In this document: piece by piece, positions 43,101 to 47,176 of the stretch | How positions within the stretch are numbered: position 1 is the stretch's first letter | Layout of the letters: every line of letters starts with the position of its first letter | Assembly (NCBI GenBank): GCA_015680685.1 | Contig: MNCI01003758.1 | Coordinates: 45,578 to 101,601 of the forward strand | Direction: 5' to 3' | Length of the DNA stretch: 56,024 nt | DNA from: Gnetum montanum | Lineage: Eukaryota; Streptophyta; Gnetopsida; Gnetales; Gnetaceae | Position numbers and translations under genes: made by a program | The notes under the pieces: generated by a model | Seen by the model: only the letters and a program-made list of their open reading frames with translations | Told to the model about the DNA's origin: nothing | Database searches by the model: none

Positions 43101-43416
43101 GATGAGGATCACAGGATGGGACAATATAGGCGTCAATTTCAACGCCCTTTTTATTGAAAAGTTGTCTGAGAGCGCTGAGTTTCCAATCATTATCCGTTTT
43201 TCGAACGGAGCGAGGATTGGATACAGCAGAACTGCTGCACCGCACTGCTCCTGAAAGCCGAGATCGGCTGCCTGATCTTTTGCAGAGAACCAGATTTTCA
43301 TGAGATTGACGCACCACAAAAGTGGAGAAACGCTTTCGCGGGGCTGCAAACAAGGGCATGAGCGGGTAGAACGTAACAGCGGATTTGAATTTCCATACCG
43401 ATAGGCACGAGTCCAT
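1060..43416 (-). CDS. APP2: Aminopeptidase P (Xaa-Pro aminopeptidase), chloroplast-type, 12 exons, 3' end missing
   Basis: Spliced minus-strand gene with 12 exons, 2073 nt and 691 codons. All junctions are GT-AG and the phases join without a stop. The product should remove an N-terminal residue that precedes proline, as metal-dependent M24B aminopeptidases do. Residues 1-60 are rich in Ser and Arg with almost no acid residues and end in VRC-SSS, like a chloroplast transit peptide. Two creatinase-like N-terminal domains follow (about 78-420), then the pita-bread catalytic domain (about 425-664). By family alignment the metal ligands are D511, D522, H585, E619 and E633, and the catalytic histidines are H491 and H594. 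All are present, with family-typical spacing. The protein matches plant chloroplast aminopeptidase P2 (about 710 residues) along its length. Only the C-terminal 20-25 residues are absent, presumably in an exon left of the window. Introns make up about 95% of the span and are full of transposons. Confidence 0.95.
1141..1547. other. Start of intron 11, unassigned
   Basis: A plus-strand open frame of 91 codons at 1325-1600 runs across the start of the following LTR and has no recognisable domain. It may be a truncated part of the same Copia-type element. I see nothing else. Confidence 0.4.
1548..1931 (+). mobile_element. Copia-type LTR A
   Basis: Starts TGTTAGCTAA and ends ACACA just before a Met-tRNA-type primer site. 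It shares order and many words with LTR B downstream: TTCTAGAAGGATAA, a CTATTTAAGG-like TATA region near 1692, the GTGGAGTTTTCCCT region, and TTTTATTCATTATCTTCAGG. The two copies are clearly related but strongly diverged. Confidence 0.65.
1933..1944 (+). other. Primer binding site of LTR A (initiator Met-tRNA type)
   Basis: TGTTATCAAAGC lies one base after the LTR end. It differs in two positions from the canonical TGGTATCAGAGC that pairs with the 3' end of initiator Met-tRNA in plant Copia elements. Confidence 0.65.
2104..2549 (+). mobile_element. Copia-type LTR B
   Basis: Starts TGTTAGTTAA, abutting the truncated leader of element A, and ends TTCCA. It contains a TATTTAA box near 2272 and an internal short duplication of AAGGATAATTTCCAGATGTTTC at about 2196-2241. 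It is a diverged relative of LTR A in the same orientation. Two LTR-plus-leader units in tandem suggest one element inserted at or recombined with the edge of another. Confidence 0.65.
2553..2564 (+). other. Primer binding site of LTR B (initiator Met-tRNA type)
   Basis: TGGTATCAAAGC matches the canonical plant Met-tRNA primer site TGGTATCAGAGC in 11 of 12 positions and sits three bases after the LTR. Confidence 0.75.
2839..3110 (+). pseudogene. Copia gag N-terminal remnant
   Basis: Begins [18 protein letters not shown], then a TGA where the family has Trp, then [12 protein letters not shown], with [16 protein letters not shown] further on. This is the usual opening of Copia gag polyproteins (W-KMK-DLL, then the LGLI-R-C segment), which packages element RNA. 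Several in-frame stops interrupt it and the similarity fades before 3200. Position just after LTR B and its primer site supports the call. Confidence 0.7.
3170..4550. other. Unassigned intronic sequence
   Basis: AT-rich, no convincing coding sequence. A short phrase built on CAACCTAAT recurs near 3597, 3648 and 3689, suggesting an old local duplication. I see no terminal repeats or target duplication for the neighbouring elements here. Confidence 0.5.
4583..6480 (+). pseudogene. LINE-1 reverse transcriptase remnant
   Basis: Non-LTR reverse transcriptase motifs occur in order across shifting frames. These are [17 protein letters not shown] (about 4670), [16 protein letters not shown] (about 4955), [11 protein letters not shown] (5346), [16 protein letters not shown] (about 5513), the catalytic box as YAND at 5645-5656 in place of YADD, and the thumb [12 protein letters not shown]. 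Next come RGQNPF and the downstream C-terminal PRNAGGLGI (about 6120). Frameshifts and stops (many TAG) make it inactive, and the second catalytic Asp is changed to Asn. It would have made cDNA from element RNA at a nicked target. Confidence 0.9.
6565..6799 (-). pseudogene. GRCPY ORF fragment inserted in LINE-1 (copy 2)
   Basis: A 235-bp block that matches 9409-9643 without gaps and with about seven differences, all transitions by eye. Read on the minus strand it encodes [15 protein letters not shown] and [14 protein letters not shown], part of the coiled coil. It interrupts LINE-1 between the reverse transcriptase C-terminus and the plus-sense GRCPY ORF. The block ends at the inverted repeat CATCCCT-CGT-AGGGATG. 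Confidence 0.75.
6817..6830. repeat. Poly-G tract, 14 nt
   Basis: A G run upstream, in minus sense, of the copy 2 coiled coil, where other copies also carry a C/G homopolymer. Confidence 0.85.
6970..6970. other. Ambiguous base N
   Basis: A single undetermined base in the intergenic joint of LINE-1. With N at 9644 and 27026 it marks places of uncertain assembly in G/C-run-rich transposon sequence. Confidence 0.95.
6990..8457 (+). pseudogene. GRCPY ORF of LINE-1: downstream ORF with Pro tracts and coiled coil (copy 3, longest plus copy)
   Basis: This unidentified ORF follows the reverse transcriptase. Its N part (7042-7482) includes [20 protein letters not shown] and [20 protein letters not shown], followed after a frame change by [13 protein letters not shown] Pro-rich stretch coded partly by a pure C run (7557-7568) comes next. 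An acidic coiled coil with [19 protein letters not shown] (about 7800), [19 protein letters not shown] and EEEEQQQQQ follows. Then comes the GRCPY motif (about 8108-8122) and the [19 protein letters not shown]-like tail (8247). Four to five frame changes or stops are visible. The N part and GRCPY also occur in the minus-strand LINE at 21.5-22.9 kb. The function is unknown; it could be a nucleoprotein or a duplicated ORF1-like protein. Confidence 0.7.
8460..8482. repeat. Poly-C tract, 23 nt
   Basis: A pure C run just after the GRCPY ORF tail in plus sense. The minus-strand copy at 8844-9643 has an equivalent run (8844-8862) in the same relative place. Confidence 0.85.
8844..9643 (-). pseudogene. 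GRCPY coiled-coil ORF fragment (copy 4)
   Basis: Minus-strand reading gives [15 protein letters not shown], a coiled coil ([38 protein letters not shown]), then [18 protein letters not shown]. The tail is [19 protein letters not shown]...[12 protein letters not shown]. It parallels copies 1 and 3 residue by residue, with several stops (mostly TAG). It starts abruptly at an N (9644) next to an inverted repeat and ends in a G run (8844-8862). Confidence 0.75.
9645..10129. other. AT-rich intronic spacer with GA microsatellite
   Basis: No coding sequence. A purine run of AGAGAGA units lies at about 10056-10090. Confidence 0.6.
10130..10293 (-). mobile_element. Probable tRNA-derived SINE
   Basis: On the minus strand it begins GGGGCCACCACTTGGAGTG. 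It then has a TGGTAAGG A-box-like word and, after CTCAAGTGGTAAGACCT, a B-box-like GGGTTTGAGCTTGGG. This layout resembles plant tRNA-derived SINEs of the Au type, which are copied by LINE machinery. Ends were not fixed and no target duplication was identified. Confidence 0.4.
10233..10528. repeat. 148-bp tandem duplication
   Basis: Positions 10233-10380 are repeated head-to-tail at 10381-10528 with only about two or three base differences seen. The unit starts ACCCAGGTCTTACCACTT and includes the 5' half of the SINE-like sequence. The near-identity means a recent local duplication within intron 11. Confidence 0.93.
10672..10764 (-). CDS. APP2: Aminopeptidase P exon 11
   Basis: Codes residues 634-664 (31 codons), [16 protein letters not shown] to LTYVPIQ. 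The acceptor is ATGCAG|AAT and the donor CAG|GTTTGA. It lies isolated between a 5.1-kb and a 9.5-kb intron, and is recognised from its match to the family C-terminus. Confidence 0.95.
11151..11640. repeat. 98-bp tandem repeat, five copies
   Basis: Unit starts occur at 11151, 11249, 11347, 11445 and 11543, a constant 98-bp step. Each unit carries GCTTACAGATAACC, GGCATGGGTACCCC and a GAATGAAATGAAATGAAG end. Copies are almost identical; the first has CCATGGC where the others have CCACGGC. The array lies at the 3' end of the minus-strand LINE-3, whose tail words it contains. Confidence 0.96.
12400..13515 (-). pseudogene. LINE-3 reverse transcriptase remnant
   Basis: Motifs in order: [46 protein letters not shown], then [16 protein letters not shown] (near 12900). 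The catalytic box is YAND at 12771-12782 (YADD with Asp to Asn). The downstream part has [17 protein letters not shown] and DSFKYL (near 12600). Together these are typical of non-LTR reverse transcriptase fingers, palm and thumb. Stops and frame shifts break it. Confidence 0.88.
14000..14720 (-). pseudogene. LINE-3 endonuclease (EEP family) remnant
   Basis: Contains FGFVETW-like, [19 protein letters not shown] and, near 14262-14292, [10 protein letters not shown], the GDFN catalytic motif of AP-endonuclease-like LINE nucleases. These cut the target DNA to prime reverse transcription. The frame is broken by several stops. Confidence 0.8.
15216..15416 (-). pseudogene. LINE-3 ORF1-like coiled-coil segment
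   Basis: A 66-residue open stretch rich in Lys, Glu, Gln and Leu ([30 protein letters not shown]), lying 5' of the endonuclease where LINE ORF1 proteins are encoded. A role in RNA binding is inferred only from position. Confidence 0.45.
15902..16056 (-). CDS. APP2: Aminopeptidase P exon 10: H585, H594, E619, E633
   Basis: Codes residues 582-633. It contains GTGHGVG (ligand H585), VHEGP (catalytic H594), NEPGYYE (ligand E619) and FGIRIE (ligand E633, the last codon of the exon). The acceptor is CTGCAG|GTA and the donor GAG|GTATAC. Confidence 0.96.
16177..16285 (-). CDS. APP2: Aminopeptidase P exon 9
   Basis: Codes residues 546-581 plus one base, [11 protein letters not shown] to LDYRH. The acceptor is ACTCAG|GGG and the donor CATG|GTACTT. 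The exon leads directly into the GTGHG metal-binding motif across a short 120-bp intron. Confidence 0.95.
16286..17853. other. Aminopeptidase intron 8, no feature seen
   Basis: AT-rich sequence without a convincing coding region, terminal repeat or RNA gene. Confidence 0.6.
17854..18044 (-). CDS. APP2: Aminopeptidase P exon 8: metal-binding core, D511 and D522
   Basis: Codes residues 482-545. It contains H491 in VIHY, D511 in LLDSGG and D522 in TTDITRT, the first two metal ligands spaced by 11 residues as in the family. The acceptor is CATCAG|GT and the donor AAA|GTACAG. Confidence 0.96.
18045..19814. other. Aminopeptidase intron 7, pyrimidine tract and little else
   Basis: A CT/T-rich run occurs at about 18311-18356. 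A tRNA-like phrase TTTAGCTCAGTAGTAAAAT near 19001 resembles a Pol III A box, but no matching B box or cloverleaf is clear. No coding sequence was recognised. Confidence 0.5.
19815..19969 (-). CDS. APP2: Aminopeptidase P exon 7: start of catalytic domain
   Basis: Codes about residues 430-482, [11 protein letters not shown] to FETISG. It follows a 15.2-kb intron. The acceptor is TTTAAG|GG, a slightly weak AAG, and the donor is AGTG|GTACAG. The reading phase from exon 6 (HL-R-DAAA) joins exactly. Confidence 0.94.
19970..21161. other. 3' part of intron 6 between LINE-2 and exon 7
   Basis: A T run lies at about 20217-20239. Around 20600-20670 the phrases CAGTCAGTTAGCACA and GGTGTTGGATTCAAAGTCC are A-box- and B-box-like, so this may be a decayed tRNA-derived SINE in plus orientation. 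No gene is seen. Confidence 0.45.
21680..22850 (-). pseudogene. GRCPY ORF of LINE-2 (copy 5)
   Basis: After the zf-RVT segment, minus-strand reading gives a [17 protein letters not shown] phrase matching [16 protein letters not shown] of LINE-1. [20 protein letters not shown] with [10 protein letters not shown] follows at 22484-22400. Next is a coiled coil (22150-21850), then [17 protein letters not shown] at about 21790-21740, then [12 protein letters not shown]. Order and motifs match copy 3. Because the 16-bp target duplication encloses both ORF2 and this ORF, they moved as one element. Confidence 0.75.
22737..22757. repeat. Poly-C tract, 21 nt
   Basis: A pure C run within the N part of the LINE-2 GRCPY ORF (G run in sense). 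It is another case of G/C homopolymer associated with this ORF. Confidence 0.85.
22900..23600 (-). pseudogene. LINE-2 ORF2 C-terminus with zf-RVT-like cluster
   Basis: [20 protein letters not shown] (about 23550-23490) is the typical post-RT segment. About 23140-23080 the sequence [16 protein letters not shown] has the H-x4-C spacing of the zf-RVT zinc-binding end of plant LINE ORF2. The frame is broken in several places. Confidence 0.7.
23780..25180 (-). pseudogene. LINE-2 reverse transcriptase
   Basis: Contains [20 protein letters not shown] (about 25000), [18 protein letters not shown] (24720), [20 protein letters not shown] (24160) and an intact YADD catalytic box at 24016-24027. The same motif order as LINE-1 shows they are related. 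TAG and TAA stops occur between the open blocks, so it is inactive. Confidence 0.92.
25200..26024 (-). pseudogene. LINE-2 endonuclease (EEP family)
   Basis: Begins [17 protein letters not shown] and continues [10 protein letters not shown] and [18 protein letters not shown]. This is the usual N-terminus of plant L1 ORF2 endonucleases (N-x-x-S-W-N-x-K-G, then the LQ-x-T-K segment with Lys where Glu is usual). Downstream stops break the domain. Confidence 0.88.
26603..27640 (-). pseudogene. LINE-2 ORF1 (DUF4283-like, CCHC zinc knuckle)
   Basis: The N part has Gly/Pro/Ser-rich sequence and [15 protein letters not shown]4283-like stretch follows, [20 protein letters not shown] and [20 protein letters not shown] (27240-27080). 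Next come [19 protein letters not shown] (about 26780) and the zinc knuckle [14 protein letters not shown] at 26603-26644, a perfect C-x2-C-x4-H-x4-C. Such ORF1 proteins bind element RNA. Frame changes, stops, an A run and an N (27026) interrupt it. Confidence 0.8.
27669..28930. repeat. Degenerate repeat array rich in the palindrome TTGGCCAA
   Basis: The words TTGGCCAA or TGGCCAAT occur near 27704, 28057, 28168, 28236, 28582, 28649 and 28759, with GGCCAAT at 28311. They alternate with CCCAATT/CCCATTT words and AAATGGGA-like words. Two longer blocks, about 28035-28210 and 28636-28810, align along their length. This is a decayed array, directly upstream of the gag-like ORF. It may be the long terminal or leader region of that element. 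Confidence 0.65.
29185..31270 (+). pseudogene. Unidentified gag-like protein with C-terminal coiled coil
   Basis: Starts [20 protein letters not shown] at 29185 and runs through several blocks. The best (29953-30393) has [35 protein letters not shown], and [20 protein letters not shown] followed by [13 protein letters not shown]. The C part (30600-31260) is a long coiled coil, with [31 protein letters not shown] and [19 protein letters not shown]. Several in-frame TAG codons sit where CAG (Gln) is expected (GAA-TAG-GCA, CAA-TAG-GCC). I do not recognise the family. An element-encoded nucleocapsid-like protein is an inference from coiled coil, repeat context and decay. Confidence 0.55.
31271..32060 (+). 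other. Region after the gag-like ORF: TATA-like box and GC-rich hairpins
   Basis: CTATAAAAAGGG at about 31302 is a TATA-like box. From 31837 to 31945 there are nested inverted repeats. Downstream, GACAATGGTATTTTAAATTCAAATATTC occurs twice (about 31969 and 32004). This could be the 3' LTR or UTR of the preceding element, but no matching 5' copy was recognised. Confidence 0.4.
32061..35130. other. 5' part of intron 6, no recognised gene
   Basis: AT-rich. A 139-codon minus-strand open frame (33634-33218) has one hydrophobic segment ([15 protein letters not shown]) but no known domain. It may be chance or an old element piece. Nothing else is supported. Confidence 0.5.
35131..35406 (-). CDS. APP2: Aminopeptidase P exon 6
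   Basis: Codes about residues 338-429. It starts [10 protein letters not shown] and ends EGMRHAHLR. The middle is a lysine-rich, probably surface-exposed linker (about residues 363-390), a place where plant homologues vary. The acceptor is TTCCAG|C and the donor TTGAG|GTACTT, leaving a codon split as AG|G. Confidence 0.93.
35407..37079. other. 3' part of intron 5, no feature seen
   Basis: AT-rich sequence without recognisable coding or repeat structure. Confidence 0.55.
37080..37960 (-). pseudogene. RTE-type LINE reverse transcriptase C-terminus
   Basis: Minus-strand reading gives [20 protein letters not shown] and YMECNF (about 37850-37770). It then gives [19 protein letters not shown] (about 37530-37470), [30 protein letters not shown] (about 37345) and finally [12 protein letters not shown] (about 37170). 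This is the familiar C-terminal signature of RTE-clade LINEs, ending in HVADP. The 5' part is truncated and there are frame shifts. Sense orientation relative to the host gene. Confidence 0.85.
37961..38609. other. 5' part of intron 5, no feature seen
   Basis: AT-rich, no recognisable coding or structural feature. Confidence 0.55.
38610..38782 (-). CDS. APP2: Aminopeptidase P exon 5
   Basis: Codes residues 281-337 plus two bases of codon 338, beginning [10 protein letters not shown]. The acceptor is GTGCAG|AGA and the donor AAAAG|GTGCCC. The split codon AG|C is completed by exon 6 to Ser. The exon lies in the second creatinase-like N-terminal domain. Confidence 0.94.
38813..39249. mobile_element. 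Possible solo LTR or TRIM-like element with a sequencing gap
   Basis: Bounded by TGTTAGAGTT and TTTTCCAACA, which form the TG...CA ends of an LTR. It contains repeats of AGATCTGAAAAACAC (38870-38930), an N gap, and a 60-70-bp block with ACCAAACCCCAATCCT repeated at about 39070 and 39140. No convincing 5-bp target duplication is visible, so the call is tentative. Confidence 0.4.
38958..38971. other. Gap of 14 N
   Basis: Undetermined bases in intron 4, next to AGATCTGAAAA repeats. It does not touch an exon. Confidence 0.98.
39250..41190. other. Rest of intron 4: local repeats, no gene
   Basis: At 39650-39830 the words GATTCTGGA and GATTCCAGA alternate many times, forming an inverted-repeat-rich minisatellite. 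At 40587-40658 a 24-bp unit starting AGTCAATAAGTATTCAT is present three times (40587, 40611, 40635). No coding sequence was recognised. Confidence 0.75.
41191..41466 (-). CDS. APP2: Aminopeptidase P exon 4
   Basis: Codes residues 189-280 (92 codons), from [11 protein letters not shown] to DEVAWLLNI. The acceptor is GAACAG|TTT and the donor ATA|GTATGT. The DEVAWLLN segment is a strong family signature at the end of the first N-terminal domain. Confidence 0.95.
41758..41877 (-). CDS. APP2: Aminopeptidase P exon 3
   Basis: Codes residues 149-188, from AENQLSSSW through [10 protein letters not shown] to VGIDP. The acceptor is ATCAG|GCA and the donor CCG|GTAATT, with exactly 40 codons in phase 0. 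The segment is typical of domain I in plant and animal aminopeptidase P. Confidence 0.95.
42077..42202 (-). CDS. APP2: Aminopeptidase P exon 2
   Basis: Codes residues 107-148. It begins SEFIAEYY, carries the conserved [11 protein letters not shown] segment and the DGRYFLQ end. The acceptor is TTTCAG|AGT and the donor CAG|GTGCTT, both in phase 0, and 126 nt is exactly 42 codons. Confidence 0.95.
42203..43098. other. Aminopeptidase intron 1
   Basis: AT-rich intron with a T run of about 23 at 42428-42450. Nothing else is seen. Confidence 0.7.
43099..43416 (-). CDS. APP2: Aminopeptidase P exon 1: transit peptide and start of N-terminal domain
   Basis: Codes residues 1-106. The ATG at 43416 was chosen because it opens a Ser/Arg-rich leader that runs into KLSALRQLF, where the conserved family sequence begins. 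The exon ends in DPHQ with donor CAG|GTTTTT. The next exon resumes with SEFIAEYY, which is the expected family continuation. A chloroplast location is inferred from residue composition and not proven. Confidence 0.93.
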
Positions 43417-45221
43417 GCTGGAGATCAGAATTCAGAGCTCAAGCGTAAAAATTGAGAAATGGCTTAGCTTAAATGCTTAGCTCTAACGTTGCAGTGCATT
43501 GCGTTGCAGGCTTTGCCAAACGTGAATGAATCAAAATTTATCTGAGATTCAAAAATTTCCGGTTTCCCATTCTAGAATTTGAAGGCGTCTGTGCTGTGGC
43601 ATAGGAGAGCCATGTGTTTCTTTACGTCCGCTTTCTTTGCGTATGACTCAAACACAGAACAAGCTCTTAACCTCAATTTAAAACCTTTTCACCAAAAAAA
43701 CAAAATGGCTGAAAGACCCACCATTCTTTGCTGGCACATTGGAAAAAGTTTTAGAAAGGGGGAAAAAATCACAAATCAAATGCAAACTGAAATAAAATCA
43801 GATCGTCCCGTAAACAGCATATCGAAAATCCTAACGATATCTCCATTCCCCATTTAAAAACGGAGGAAAAGTACGACGGCGCCAGGCCAGGATGATCTGG
43901 ATTCGTATTCTAAATGAGCCGGCGTATGAACAAACTTAATCCTATTTTAGTTTAGACCTTATCTATTTCAAGGAAGTGGGTATACGTTAACAGCTCTATA
44001 ACCTCTACGAACATCTCTTTGCATCAAAAGGGATATGTTCTTGTAAATTGAACTTTTAATGCAACATTGCTAGTTTATAATATTGATGTTATTTCTAAAT
44101 TCTAATATCTACTTTGCATGAAATGATCTAGCTTAGTTATGTACATGTTTAATTATTAAGTTCCAAGTAATTATGGATTCGTTGCGAAAGCCTACAAACA
44201 TTTTTGGTCATATATTAAATATATTTCTTATAACATGTACAAAGAAGCTAAAGAACAATCTTTAATAATTATGTTCTTGAGAGATAATATGGCTATAGCA
44301 AACTCTCACAGATGTTTTTCAACTACAATTTAAAGGAAAAACAGGAAAAACACTCCCAATGAAAGTTGAACAATTAATTTGTTTTCTACCCTATTAATTT
44401 TTTATTTTTGTTTCAGAGGTTCAAAGATGGTAAGCTTTCAGCTTTTGTCACTATTTGTTATTTAAATTTGATTAATATTTTTTTTATCTTGAGAGAGAGA
44501 GTTTTCTTCCTCTTTACAAGAAACTCTTCGGTAAAAAGTGTAAAAAATGAAAACCTGTGAGGGTGCTTCTGAATAAGTGCAAAGCCTAATCCTTTTCCTA
44601 CCCGAAAGGGGAGGAAACAAAATCTATATTAAATGCTTTCCAAACTAGTATCTTCGTAACCAATATTCTGCTTGATAGAAATTTAGTTCTCTGCATACTA
44701 TTGTTCTAGGCATATTACTAATTGTCCTATTACCCTCAAAAAATATTGTTTAAATCAATAACTATGATAAATGATAATCAATAGAACTAGTGTATAAAAT
44801 ATAAAAGAATTAGTTTTAAAGGGGAAAATTTACCATAAATACAAGACAACTTTAATTGGGTCAATAAGGGAGATCATTTTAAAGAATTGTTTGCCAAGAT
44901 GAACAATCCAAATAAAACTTAGAATAAAATTTTCAAAAGTAGAGGTGTAAGCAAGTGTTTTTAAAATTTTAGTAGTAAACATGTGTAGGAATTTTGAGTT
45001 AGAAAATTTAGGTATTGTGTTTTAGAATAAGGGTAGGGGATTAGAACTCTAAAATAATTGTAATATAAGTACACCTCAAGATATATAGTCCAATTAGAAC
45101 TCTATAACTCAACATTGCCCACTAGAATCAAACCAATGACAAGGAGATTTCAAATCAAGAGTCTTACCACTAAATTAACACCTCATTATTATAACATGCC
45201 ATATCTAACTAAAGAGCCTTC
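43417..45221 (-). promoter_or_regulatory. Upstream region of the aminopeptidase gene
   Basis: The 1.8 kb between the start codon and the Gypsy element must hold the promoter. No clear TATA box could be assigned close to the ATG, as is common for plastid-protein genes. A tRNA-derived SINE-like sequence lies at its far end. No other gene is visible. Confidence 0.4.
45050..45200 (-). mobile_element. Possible tRNA-derived SINE
   Basis: On the minus strand the sequence has TTTAGTGGTAAGACTCTTG (A-box-like) and, about 35 bases on, GGTTTGATTCTAGTGGG (B-box-like). The spacing fits a Pol III promoter of a SINE. The ends are unknown and it is cut by the Gypsy insertion at 45222. Confidence 0.4.
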
Positions 45222-46043
45222 TAATGAACTGTGATATCGCGTCCATGATATGGCATCCACGATATCAGATCGACCATGCAATATCGGATACCCGATATTG
45301 CGGCCTATCTCATTATTTATAAATAAGAGGCGGTGCCTTTGGTTTCCACAGTTAAGAATTAGTCTCTTAGCCAAACTCTTGCCATTTTCTCTCTCCAAAG
45401 TTAGAATTATTTCTCCGTGCCCACAGTAGGAGTCATAGAGTGAACGGATCTTTATTCGAGCATTGTGTACTTGAGCACACTTTGTGTACGGCAATAAAGA
45501 CAAACTTTATGATAAACCTTGCAGCATACAGAATAGATTAATTAATGTTAATTATTATTTAATGCTTTCGTAGTTAGTTAATGGTTTCTCTTACCCTACA
45601 ACTCTCTTAGTTAATCACACTTAGTACGACTCCTTCGAGCATGCATGTAGCACTTGGTAACCCAATAACGATTAGCTTTTGGTAATCCCAACAGCGTTGC
45701 ACTGGTTCAGGATGTGTACGAAAAGTGGGAATGGATACTAGTGTTAGGATTACTTAGAACTTAGTTAAAGAATAGTTAAATTAGATTAGTTAATTAGTTA
45801 CTTCTCTCTCCCCTCCTTATTAGCGTAGGATAGAAAACACATAAAAACCATAAAAAATCATATACCTCAAGCTTACTTAACCATACAACCGTGACATACA
45901 AGTAAGTTTGGGAAGACAACGATTAATCAACCCGTTATGATTCCACAAGGCGCATAGGCACTCAGTCCTTGGAATTCAACCGAATCGTGCATGAAATGCT
46001 CGTATTCGTATGGTTGAGCATAGGGGTACCTCGCCGCTCATCA
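45222..46043 (+). repeat. 5' LTR of the Gypsy element
   Basis: Begins TAATGAACTG (TG mutated to TA, compare TGATGAACTG in the 3' copy) and ends GCTCATCA, so the ideal ends TGATGA/TCATCA are inverted repeats. It carries a palindrome cluster (45231-45303), a TATAAATA box near 45319, and about 55 bp not in the 3' LTR. Confidence 0.95.
45316..45326 (+). promoter_or_regulatory. TATA box of the 5' LTR
   Basis: TTTATAAATAAGAGG in the 5' LTR matches CTATAAATAAGAGG in the 3' LTR (about 54317-54330). It lies just downstream of the ATATCG palindrome cluster and probably drives transcription of the element. Confidence 0.7.
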
Positions 46044-46044
46044 T

Positions 46045-46061
46045 TGGCACTGTTGCCAGGG
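46045..46061 (+). other. Primer binding site, Asp-tRNA type
   Basis: TGGCACTGTTGCCAGGG lies one base after the 5' LTR. It differs from the Asp-tRNA-complementary TGGCGCCGTTGCCGGGG at three bases, and all three changes are at CpG positions, as expected from methylation decay. Confidence 0.8.
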
Positions 46062-46194
46062 ATTTTGTTGTTTGTGCGCTAAGTAGAACATAGGAAATTA
46101 TTCACATTGTTGGAACGAACCCTTAGAGTTAGTTAAAGGAAATAATAATAATAATATATAAATATATAGTACATTGCACACTGAACAAGACAAG

Positions 46195-47152
46195 ATGTCT
46201 TCTTCTTCGCACAAGAGCACTTCACCAGCTAGGACTAACACAAGAATCAATCGGCAGCAAAATACACATGACGTTGACCCACCAATTGCTCAACAGTTTC
46301 ATGTGGTATATATTCATCCCGATGAATATGTACCTAACGTCACCTTTATTCTCCACCAAGACAAATAGGTGTGTTGGCGTGACTTGGAAGGTAACATAGT
46401 GTTACCTCCTAACCGTTCAGTCCCAGGTATGTTTCTTCGTGCTCTTACACAAATAGGCATGCAACACTTACACGTAGAGTACATTGCACAAAACTATGAT
46501 TCGAGAGACTATCGTCCTACTAAAGCACAACGTCAAAGGGATTATCAATAGGAGAGACACGATAAGTCCTTAAAGGGAAAATGGTCTAAGGATGCCCCAC
46601 ATGTTTTAAGTGAAATTGAGGGTGATGAACCTGCCTCAGGAAGTCACCCACATAACGATTCCTCCCCTTGACTTTGACCAAGGGGTTTTGTATCAAAACC
46701 TTCATTCTATTATTCACAACCCATGTGCTGATACAAACGGACTCAAAGAGTCCGAAAAAGGAACAAAGGCACATGACAAAGGTGGACATTCTGATCGTAA
46801 TCGCAATCGAGGAAGAGACCACCGAAGAGAAGGTAGTAGACATTGTCATGGTGGTGATTCTCCTTCTTCTTCACCTTCATCATCACCTTCACCCTCTCCT
46901 TCCATGTCCGGATGTAGCCATAGAGAAACAAATCATGAGGATAAGGGCAAACAAAGTGGAAGTCATAAATGGGACAACCAAGATGGAGGACAAGAGCACT
47001 CTAGGGAATCATGCCATAGAAGAAGGGAGAGTAGGGAAACACATAAACACCATAGACACTACGAACAAGATGATCATGATGAACCCCTACTCGCCACACA
47101 AAGCATGCTAGATATAACTAAGGCCGTAAGAGTTCCAACAAGGCACCAGTAA
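46195..47152 (+). pseudogene. Gypsy gag N-terminal region
   Basis: Opens MSSSSHKSTSPARTN and continues FHVVYIHPDEYVPNVTF to a TAG, then WRDLEGNIVLPPNRSVPGMF to another TAG. A very hydrophilic segment rich in His, Ser, Arg and Asp follows (46610-47152). Stops occur in K-TAG-V and Q-TAG-E contexts where CAG is likely ancestral. Confidence 0.65.
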
Positions 47153-47176
47153 GATAGTAGAATCAAGAGGCTAGAC

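Noticed and set aside
43047-43349. Minus-strand open frame overlapping exon 1
   Set aside because: It is another frame of exon 1 and intron 1; the aminopeptidase frame explains the region.
46586-46849. Antisense open frame inside Gypsy gag as an antisense gene
   Set aside because: It is the shadow of the His/Ser/Asp-rich gag segment, which reads open on both strands because of composition.
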